DNA of 6,845 bases from Candidatus Sericytochromatia bacterium (lineage in GTDB: Bacteria > Cyanobacteriota > Sericytochromatia > JACMPN01). Position numbers and translations under genes: made by a program. Positions 1 through 6,845 of the stretch are shown here, piece after piece; within the stretch, counting starts at the first letter, position 1; every line of letters starts with the position of its first letter. The notes beneath the pieces were generated by a model. That model had not been told where the DNA came from, searched no databases, and was given only the letters and a program-made list of their open reading frames with translations. The stretch covers positions 1 to 6,845 of the forward strand of contig JACMPN010000428.1 in assembly GCA_014377495.1 (NCBI GenBank). Direction: 5' to 3'.

Positions 1-664
1 CCATCTCGGCATGGCTGAGGCGTGTTCCGGCTGAGCCGCTCCGTAAGCCCACCACCTCCGACCACTGACTGCCCCAGACATGCACGTCAATGCCGGCGGC
101 CTGCAGGCGGAGGACCAGTCCGGGTCTGGGGCTGGGGCGTTCCCGGTTGAGCATGGCCGGGCCGATGAAGGAGACGTCATAGCGTTTGGGGACGTCGGCC
201 GTGGGAAATGGCGTCGTGCTGATCGGCAGCGGCCACAGCTCCATGTCGGGGATCCCGAGGCGGGCGGCCTCGGTCTGGGCGGCCTCGCAGGTGGTCCCGA
301 CCAGATCGCAGATGCCGGCCGACTCAGTCAGCAGGTGGGCCAGGCGGGGTCCCTGGTACCCGGCGACGAATATCCCGTCGTCGTAGCGCAGGCCGATGAT
401 GGGGACGCCGAGGGCCCGGATGGCCGTGGCGGTGACGGGATCGATCATGTCGTAGGGCGGAAAGCAGAGGACGCGGTCGATGTGTCGACCGACGACCACC
501 TGTTGGAGGAGGCGTTGGGCGCCGCTCCAGCCAAAGACTTCGGTGACGGTCAGGGGGTCGAAGCCAAACAGTGTGTGTCCGGCGGCCTGCAGGCCGGTCG
601 TCAGCCAATGACTGATGCAGTGGTCGGCATCACGGATGCCGACGGAGACGACGAGCAGATTCAC
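1..664 (-). CDS. CgeB-like (DUF3880-type) glycosyltransferase, N-terminal part, cut by the window edge
   Basis: This is the 5' part (221 codons) of a probable GT-B fold glycosyltransferase of the CgeB family. These enzymes usually transfer sugars to surface glycans or glycoproteins in the cytoplasm. The protein starts MNLLVVSVGIRDADHCISHW, a first Rossmann strand of the kind seen at the N-terminus of this family. The best family signature is near residues 160-201: KRYDVSFIG, then an Arg-rich turn, a helix, and GIDVHVWGSQW. The stretch GTRLSHAEM (213-221) fits the start of the C-terminal glycosyltransferase domain, whose nucleotide-sugar site lies outside the window. The GTG start is supported by an AAGAGG site (678-673) 8 nt upstream and by an in-frame TAA at 679-677, which rules out an earlier start. 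Acceptor and donor cannot be told. Family membership is inferred from motif memory, not from a search. CgeB is named from Bacillus spore maturation, but relatives are common in non-sporulating bacteria. Confidence 0.78.
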   Translation of the reverse strand, partial: MNLLVVSVGIRDADHCISHWLTTGLQAAGHTLFGFDPLTVTEVFGWSGAQRLLQQVVVGRHIDRVLCFPPYDMIDPVTATAIRALGVPIIGLRYDDGIFVAGYQGPRLAHLLTESAGICDLVGTTCEAAQTEAARLGIPDMELWPLPISTTPFPTADVPKRYDVSFIGPAMLNRERPSPRPGLVLRLQAAGIDVHVWGSQWSEVVGLRSGSAGTRLSHAEM

Positions 665-741
665 CGCCGATACCTCTTAGCAGTTCCGCCCCCGGACCGG
701 GGGGAGGTGCAGGGAACGCTGACGAATGCCACCCAGGGTCA

Positions 742-753
742 TTGCCAAGGCAA
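742..753. repeat. Short inverted repeat TTGCC-AA-GGCAA
   Basis: This is a perfect 5-bp dyad around a 2-nt centre, about 80 bp upstream of the glycosyltransferase start and 260 bp upstream of the lipoprotein start. Its place in a divergent promoter region would suit a small regulator site, but a dyad of this size is expected by chance in a few hundred bases, so its function is unknown. Confidence 0.2.
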
Positions 754-965
754 CGACAGCAGTCCCATTTTTACACAATGTGAGCCGTGGCCTGCCATGC
801 AGCTTAGCAAGCCCCTCTGATCGGTGGCGTGCCAGGTATCGGAGCCCGCCGTTCCGGGTATGAGGCCAATACGGTCGCACCCCCTGGCCATGACGGTGGT
901 TTCTTCGCCTTTCACGGTCCGCAGTGCCGACCATGAAACCGCTACGAAACTGCCCAGGTGTGTGA

Positions 966-974
966 TGGTAAAAT
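966..974 (+). promoter_or_regulatory. Candidate extended -10 promoter of the glycine-rich lipoprotein gene
   Basis: TGGTAAAAT contains the TGn extension followed by TAAAAT, one mismatch from the TATAAT consensus. No good -35 lies 17 bp upstream (GAAACT), which extended -10 promoters can tolerate. Transcription would start near 981, giving a leader of about 30 nt before the ATG at 1013. The assignment is by eye only. Confidence 0.4.
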
Positions 975-1012
975 CTCGGGACGCGTGTGCGAAATGAAGG
1001 GTGGCTGCGGCG

Positions 1013-2077
1013 ATGCGGCAATTGAAACTTGGTTTGACGGGCGTATTCTTGGCGACACTGTTCGCAACGGGTTGCCTCGATTCCAGTTTGCAGTTGGCAG
1101 GTACGCCTCGTCCGGACACTGTTTTTGATATCGAGGCGACCCGTGTGGTGCGCCGGGCCGGCATGACCGACGATCGCCCCGTGAACGCGGTGGCCGCGAC
1201 CACTGCCTGGTTCACGCTGGTCCGTCGGCGGGTCACGGTGCCCCTGTCCACGGCCCAGGTGCTGGTTGTGGCCGGCGGCGGCGGCGGCGGCGGCTCGACG
1301 GCAGGCGGCGGCGGCGGGGGCGGATTCATCTACCAGACGTATGCCCTGACGCCGGCCACGACCTACTCGGTCACGGTCGGGGCCGGTGGTGCGGGCTCAC
1401 CCAGGGCCGATATGGCGTCGCCCAGCAATACTAACGGCGGTAATTCGGTATTCGGGTCACTCACGGCTATTGGCGGCGGTTCGGGCGGTGCCGGCAGGTC
1501 GTCAGGGAGCCGACATGCGAATGCCGGTGGTTCGGGCGGTGGGGGCGGCTACTATCCGGGCAACGATATCAACCCGATCCTCAATGGGGCGGGGACAGCC
1601 GGTCAAGGCTTTGCCGGCGGTCCCATTGTCGGGGCGACGGCGACCATGAACTGGTGCGGTGGTGGCGGTGGGGGCGCCGGCGGCACAGGCGCCGACGGCA
1701 CGCACAGCGTCACCAATGGAGGCGGTGCTGGTGGGCCTGGCTTGGCGTCGGCCATCTCCGGGGTATCGACCTACTACGCTGGTGGCGGCGGTGGCGCCCA
1801 TGGCAACGTGACCTTTGGGACTCTCGGTGGCGTAGGCGGGGGGGGCAGCGGCGGCGGTGGATCAACCGTCTGGGCGACTGCCGGCACCCCCGAGACGGGC
1901 GGCGGCGGCGGCGGCGGCAGCATGTGGCAATATGGACCGGGCGGCGCGGCAGGTGGCTCCGGGATCGTCATCGTTCGCTACACGGGCTCGCTGGCCACGG
2001 TCGGCGGGACCAAGACCACAGTGGGCGGCGACACCGTCCACACGTTCACAGGTTCGGGCACGTTCACGACCCCTTAG
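1013..2077 (+). CDS. Glycine-rich domain lipoprotein, probably surface exposed
   Basis: This 354-residue protein has a lipoprotein-type signal peptide: MRQLKLGLTGVFLATLFATGC, with n-region Arg/Lys, a hydrophobic core, and a lipobox-like ATGC making Cys21 the likely lipidated residue. Residues 22-82 form a non-repetitive linker. From VLVVAGGGGGGG (83 onward) to GGSGIVIVRY (314-323) it is a glycine-rich domain with Gly runs of up to seven, alternating with short conserved islands such as TYSVTVGAGGAG and STYYAGGGGGAHG. This pattern matches the bacterial and phage glycine-rich domain family (Gly_rich_2 type, from memory). It ends with VHTFTGSGTFT (342-352). I prefer ATG 1013: the AAGG at 997-1000 touches the alternative GTG at 1001 but lies 12 nt before the ATG, and the signal peptide starts cleanly there. 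The gene stands alone between a candidate promoter and an intrinsic terminator. Its function is unknown; a structural or adhesive surface role is inference. The coding sequence has GGC and G tracts prone to slippage. Confidence 0.8.
   Translation: MRQLKLGLTGVFLATLFATGCLDSSLQLAGTPRPDTVFDIEATRVVRRAGMTDDRPVNAVAATTAWFTLVRRRVTVPLSTAQVLVVAGGGGGGGSTAGGGGGGGFIYQTYALTPATTYSVTVGAGGAGSPRADMASPSNTNGGNSVFGSLTAIGGGSGGAGRSSGSRHANAGGSGGGGGYYPGNDINPILNGAGTAGQGFAGGPIVGATATMNWCGGGGGGAGGTGADGTHSVTNGGGAGGPGLASAISGVSTYYAGGGGGAHGNVTFGTLGGVGGGGSGGGGSTVWATAGTPETGGGGGGGSMWQYGPGGAAGGSGIVIVRYTGSLATVGGTKTTVGGDTVHTFTGSGTFTTP
1274..1294 (+). repeat. (GGC)7 trinucleotide tract, in frame
   Basis: Seven perfect GGC units encode seven Gly at the start of the glycine-rich domain, directly after VLVVA. 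Slippage would change the length by whole Gly residues without shifting the frame. An identical tract lies at 1898-1918. Confidence 0.9.
1838..1845 (+). repeat. G8 homopolymer tract inside the glycine-rich lipoprotein gene
   Basis: Eight consecutive G residues fall within the codons GGC GGG GGG GGC of the glycine-rich domain. Unlike the GGC tracts, a one-base slip here would shift the frame and alter or truncate the last part of the protein. G tracts of this size can drive phase variation in surface genes of other bacteria; whether that happens here is unknown. Confidence 0.85.
1898..1918 (+). repeat. Second (GGC)7 trinucleotide tract, in frame
   Basis: Seven perfect GGC units encode the Gly run after PETG in the lipoprotein. 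The tract is identical to the one at 1274-1294 and 624 bp (208 codons) away, so the two are in register. Confidence 0.9.
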
Positions 2078-2122
2078 GGGATCGGCGCCCACCGCCCGCA
2101 GGCTGTCTGCGCAGCGCTCGCC

Positions 2123-2156
2123 AGCCGTCCCGACCCACATCGGGGCGGCTTTTTAT
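2123..2156 (+). terminator. Rho-independent terminator after the glycine-rich lipoprotein gene
   Basis: An 11-bp stem pairs AGCCGTCCCGA (2123-2133) with TCGGGGCGGCT (2140-2150), with a single G-T mismatch that would be a G-U pair in RNA. The loop is CCCACA, and a T run follows from 2150 to 2154. It lies 46 nt past the lipoprotein stop codon and insulates the topoisomerase operon downstream. Confidence 0.88.
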
Positions 2157-2250
2157 CGGGGTCTGCGGGGCGGATGTTGGGGAATGGGGGATGGAGGCGG
2201 AATTGGCGGAGCCGTGTGGCGGGAAGCGGCAGTGGCGAGGCCGTTTGCCT

Positions 2251-2279
2251 TTGTAATCGAAAATGGTTTCGAGTACACT
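2251..2279 (+). promoter_or_regulatory. Candidate sigma70-type promoter of the parE-parC operon
   Basis: TTGTAA (2251-2256) and TACACT (2274-2279) each match the consensus at four of six bases and are separated by exactly 17 bp. It is the best-spaced pair between the upstream terminator and parE. Transcription would begin near 2286, giving a leader of about 105 nt. The spacer is almost filled by an inverted repeat, which adds weight to a regulated promoter. Confidence 0.45.
2253..2276. promoter_or_regulatory. 24-bp near-palindrome in the parEC promoter spacer, candidate operator
   Basis: The left half GTAATCGAAA and the right half TTTCGAGTAC flank a central ATGG. The inner six bases are perfectly complementary, one pair mismatches (A2256 and G2273), and the outer three pair again. 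The dyad covers the -35/-10 spacer and touches both boxes, a usual place for a repressor site. No T run follows, so it is not a terminator. The binding protein is unknown. Confidence 0.45.
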
Positions 2280-2391
2280 GCATCCCGGTCGCCCGTGCGC
2301 TGACCAAGCAGCAGCAACGAAGCGATACACACATCCAGCCCCTGAAACGAGATAATGCGTGAGGCGTCCCCACACGATTGCAGGTTCTACC

Positions 2392-4274
<1,883 letters not shown>

Positions 4275-4278
<4 letters not shown>

Positions 4279-6554
4279 TCGACATCCAACCCGTCAACCT
4301 CGTCAACCGGATGCGGGACTCGTATCTGGCTTATGCCATGTCGGTGATCACCGACCGGGCGTTGCCGGACGTCCGCGACGGCCTCAAGCCCGTACACCGG
4401 CGCATCCTGTACGCCATGCGCGAGCTGAGCCTGAGCCCACAGAACAAGCACAAGAAATCCGCCCGGATCGTCGGCGATGTCATTGGTAAGTACCATCCCC
4501 ACGGCGACCAGTCCGTGTACGACGCCATGGTCCGGATGGCCCAGTCCTTTTCCCTGCGCTACCCGATGGTCGACGGCCAGGGCAACTTCGGCTCGGTCGA
4601 CGGCGACAACGCCGCCGCCATGCGGTACACCGAAGCCCGGATGAGTCCCTTTGCCCAGGAGCTGCTGGACGAGCTGGATCAGGACACGGTGCCCTGGCGC
4701 CCGAACTACGACGACACGATGCAGGAGCCCAAGCTGCTCCCCGCCCGGGTCCCGAACCTGTTGCTGAACGGCACCCAGGGCATCGCCGTCGGCATGGCCA
4801 CCGAAGTGCCGCCCCACAACCTGACAGAGATCGTGGATGCGTTGCTGGCCTTGAGCAAAAAGCCGCAGATGACGACCGCAGAGCTGATGACGATCGTCCC
4901 GGCCCCCGATTTCCCCACGGGCGGGATCATCGTCTCCAAGCCCCACGAGATCCTCAAGGCCTTCGAGACGGGCCTGGGCAGCATCCGGCTGCGGGCGTCC
5001 TACGAGCGGGATGACCTGGGTCACGGCCGGTATCAGATCATCATCACCAGCATTCCCTACCAGGTGAACAAGTCCCGGCTGCTGGAGACGATCGGGGACA
5101 TGATCTCCCCCAAGGACAACAAGAAAAAACCCTTTCCCCTGCTGACGGACATCCGTGACGAGTCCAGCGACGCCGAGGGCTGCCGGATCATCCTGGAGCC
5201 CCGTTCCGGCCGCATCCCGGCGGAGATGATCATGGATCACCTCTACGCCACGACGGACCTGGAGCGGCGGGTGCCGATGAATCTGAACGTGCTCATGCCC
5301 AGCGGTTCGCCCCAGGTGATCGGCCTGAAGACCTGCCTGATGGAGTTCCTCGACTTCCGGGCCGAGGTCGTCACCAAGCGCAGCGAGCATCGCAAGGGCC
5401 AGATCGATGCCCGGCTACACCTGCTCGCCGGCTACCTGATTGCCCATGCCCATATCGACGTGATCATCCGGATCATCCAGGACCATGACGACCCCGAGCC
5501 GATTTTGATGGAACGCTTCGGGCTCAGCGAGATCCAGGTCAAGGCCGTCCTCAATCTGCGACTCCGCCAGCTGCGCAAGCTGGAGGAGTCGGATCTGATG
5601 AAGGAGCAGGAGGGTCTGACGAAAGAGCTGACCGACCTGCTGGCCATCCTGGGCGACGAGTCCGTGCTGCGCAAGACGATCCGGGATGAGTTGCGCCTGA
5701 TCCGCAAAAAGCATGGCGACGCCCGCCGCACCCGCATCGAGGAGGCCGGCGAGGCCAGGGCCCTATCCGAGTCCGATCTGGTCGGGCGTGAGGCGATCAC
5801 CGTCGTCCTCTCCCAAAAGGGCTGGGTGCGGATGATGAAAGGCGTCATCGACAGTGACAAGCTGAAATTCAAAGAGGGCGACGGGCTGCTGACGCTGATC
5901 ATGGGCCACACGACCGACACCTTCATCTGCACGGACACGGCGGGACGGGTCTATGCGACCCCGGCGGCGACGCTGCCGAGCGGCCGGGGCGACGGTGAGC
6001 CCTTGTCCCAGCGGTTCCAGTTCGACAAGATGCGCATCACGGACGGTCTGCTCATCCGGGCGAACGAGACTTACCTCGTGGCCAGTGAGGGGGGCCTGGC
6101 GTTCCGGGTCACTGGCGAGGATCTGATCTCGAATCAGCGTAAGGGCAAGCAGGTGTTCACGTTCGCCCCCGAGGACACGCTGCTCTCGCTGAAGCCCATG
6201 GGCGCCAACAGCCGGATCGGATTCATCTCCACGGGCGGCCGCCTGCTGTTCCTGCCGGCCGAGGCGTTCCCGATGATGGGTAAGGGCAAGGGCGTGCAGA
6301 CGATCGGTCTGGACAAAAAGTCCAACGAGCAGGTGCGGGACGCCAGTCCCCTGGGGGATGTCGTCGCCATCCAGACGGACAAACGCACCAAGACGCTGAC
6401 TCTCGAAGAGGTGGTTGTGTTCACGGGCGAGCGGGCGACGCGGGGCAAGCCGTTGCCGCACGGGTATCAGAGTGCCCGGTTCGGCGTTTCGGTGGGTCCG
6501 TTGCCGGAAGTCGGCACGGATCTGACCCTGTTCGACTTCGGTGACGGGGTCTAG
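4275..6554 (+). CDS. parC: DNA topoisomerase IV subunit A (ParC)
   Basis: This is the DNA-cleaving subunit of topoisomerase IV. It has 759 residues, against 752 in E. coli ParC. Residues 1 to about 490 form the breakage-reunion core: DRALPDVRDGLKPVHRRILY (27-46), KYHPHGD (72-78), the catalytic pair Arg117-Tyr118 in AAAMRYTEAR, and NGTQGIAVGMAT (165-176) with Ile170 as the likely DNA-bending residue. The tower and coiled-coil regions follow. Residues from about 503 form the beta-pinwheel C-terminal domain, with blade-like repeats at GWVR, GRVY and GRLL. No GyrA-box (QRRGGKG type) is present, which argues for ParC over GyrA. It overlaps parE by 4 bp (GTGA) and so is probably translationally coupled. 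In the quinolone region it reads GDQSVYDAM: Gln79 stands where E. coli ParC has Ser80 and GyrA Ser83, while the acidic partner (Asp83) is kept. The N-terminal half resembles GyrA in places (QGNFGSVDGD), so a search should confirm the assignment. Confidence 0.92.
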
Positions 6555-6624
6555 ACATCCGGCGTATCACCTGGCAGGGCTGTTCAGACGCATCGCATCG
6601 TCGCCAACCCGTCTCTGACGGCAC

Positions 6625-6670
6625 AATAGGCAATTAAGACCTGTTACGATATCCTGGTCTCAAGCCTATT
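6625..6670. repeat. Two-tier inverted repeat downstream of parC
   Basis: The outer arms AATAGGC (6625-6631) and GCCTATT (6664-6670) are perfectly complementary, and so are inner arms AGACC (6637-6641) and GGTCT (6656-6660). The two tiers share nearly the same centre. The arms enclose TTACGATATC, which contains a weak -10-like TACGAT. As RNA it would fold into a hairpin with an uneven internal loop, but no T run follows, so it is a poor terminator. It could be an operator or a leader structure for the genes to the right. Confidence 0.4.
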
Positions 6671-6680
6671 CAGGGGCCCA

Positions 6681-6827
6681 ATGAGACGGTGCGCCGGCCA
6701 GACCCTCGCTCAAGTCAGCCGTCACGTGATTTGGCGGGCGGACGTCACCGCAATGCACGTTCAGGCGCGTCTTTTCGCCCCGGCGGCAGGGTGGTTGGAT
6801 GCAGGCGTTGCGGTGAGGATTCCATGA
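6681..6827 (+). CDS. Possible small protein of 48 residues, unrecognised
   Basis: This open frame begins MRRCAGQTLAQVSRHVIWRA and ends AGVAVRIP. An AGGGG sequence (6672-6676) lies 4 nt before the ATG, and its TGA overlaps the ATG of the following frame as ATGA, the same kind of junction seen between parE and parC. I recognise no domain, and no transmembrane segment or signal peptide stands out. The third-position GC content is only moderate for this GC-rich region, which weakens the case. It could be a real small protein, a leader ORF that couples translation to the next gene, or a chance frame within a 5' leader. Confidence 0.3.
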   Translation: MRRCAGQTLAQVSRHVIWRADVTAMHVQARLFAPAAGWLDAGVAVRIP

Positions 6828-6845
6828 CTCAAGAATCGCTGACGG
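6824..6845 (+). CDS. Start of a further gene, cut by the window edge
   Basis: Only seven codons are visible (MTQESLT). The ATG is preceded by TGAGGA (6814-6819), a good ribosome binding site with 4 nt spacing, and it overlaps the stop of the preceding small frame. The product cannot be told from so little sequence. Confidence 0.5.

Larger units (their letters stand above)
665..1012. other. Divergent intergenic region, no gene recognised
   Basis: About 350 bp separate the leftward glycosyltransferase from the rightward glycine-rich lipoprotein gene. Open frames cross it on both strands, but none has a recognisable product, and the longer ones run on as antisense shadows of the neighbouring genes. 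It should hold the promoters of both genes. I see a candidate extended -10 for the rightward gene (966-974) and a short dyad (742-753). I could not identify a convincing -35/-10 pair for the leftward gene. No tRNA, obvious small RNA or terminator is visible. Confidence 0.6.

Noticed and set aside
80..820. Plus-strand open frame of 246 codons
   Set aside because: It is antisense to the CgeB-like gene, which has motifs, a ribosome binding site and a sensible start; the product is low-complexity Gly/Asp-rich sequence typical of a shadow.
739..1329. Minus-strand frame beginning with poly-proline
   Set aside because: The proline runs are the reverse complement of the GGC tracts of the lipoprotein gene, and there is no domain or convincing start.
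2351..2356. GATAAT as the parE -10 box
   Set aside because: It matches the consensus well, but no -35 lies at a proper distance (CACACA at 17 bp), and the pair at 2251-2279 is better spaced.
2174..2362. 62-codon frame between the terminator and parE
   Set aside because: It starts with TTG, has no recognisable product, and would run through the candidate parEC promoter and leader.
2359..2391. In-frame GTG giving ParE eleven extra residues
   Set aside because: The extra residues match nothing in the family, the ATG at 2392 lines up with known ParE N-termini, and no good ribosome binding site precedes the GTG.

Overview
The window reads as chromosomal DNA of a GC-rich bacterium (roughly 60% GC or more by eye). 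The two central genes encode a complete topoisomerase IV, ParE and ParC. Their sequences look proteobacterial, closest in my reading to alphaproteobacterial ParE/ParC with some gammaproteobacterial features. A deep proteobacterial lineage is possible, and the genus cannot be fixed from this sequence alone. There are no tRNA or rRNA genes, CRISPR arrays or insertion sequences.

Layout from left to right. Positions 1-664 on the minus strand hold the first 221 codons of a CgeB-type (DUF3880-like) glycosyltransferase; its 3' part lies outside the window. A divergent intergenic region of about 350 bp follows, with a short dyad and a candidate extended -10 promoter facing right. Positions 1013-2077 encode a glycine-rich protein with a lipoprotein-type signal peptide. 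Its gene carries two perfect (GGC)7 tracts and one G8 tract and ends in a strong intrinsic terminator at 2123-2156. A second intergenic region holds a candidate sigma70-type promoter at 2251-2279. The spacer of that promoter is filled by a 24-bp near-palindrome, which is a good operator candidate for the topoisomerase operon. parE (2392-4278) and parC (4275-6554) follow, overlapping by 4 bp as GTGA, with a strong ribosome binding site for parC inside the end of parE. Beyond parC come a two-tier inverted repeat (6625-6670), a possible 48-residue ORF (6681-6827) and the first codons of another gene (from 6824).

ParE (ATPase/TOPRIM) and ParC (DNA cleavage) form the A2B2 topoisomerase IV that decatenates daughter chromosomes, and the overlap suggests coupled translation. 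The glycosyltransferase and the glycine-rich lipoprotein look like cell-surface genes that happen to sit beside this housekeeping operon. I found no convincing new multi-gene system. The items most worth checking are the palindrome in the parEC promoter, the Gln at the main quinolone-contact position of ParC, the slippage-prone tracts in the glycine-rich lipoprotein gene, and the uncharacterised small ORF with its upstream dyad.
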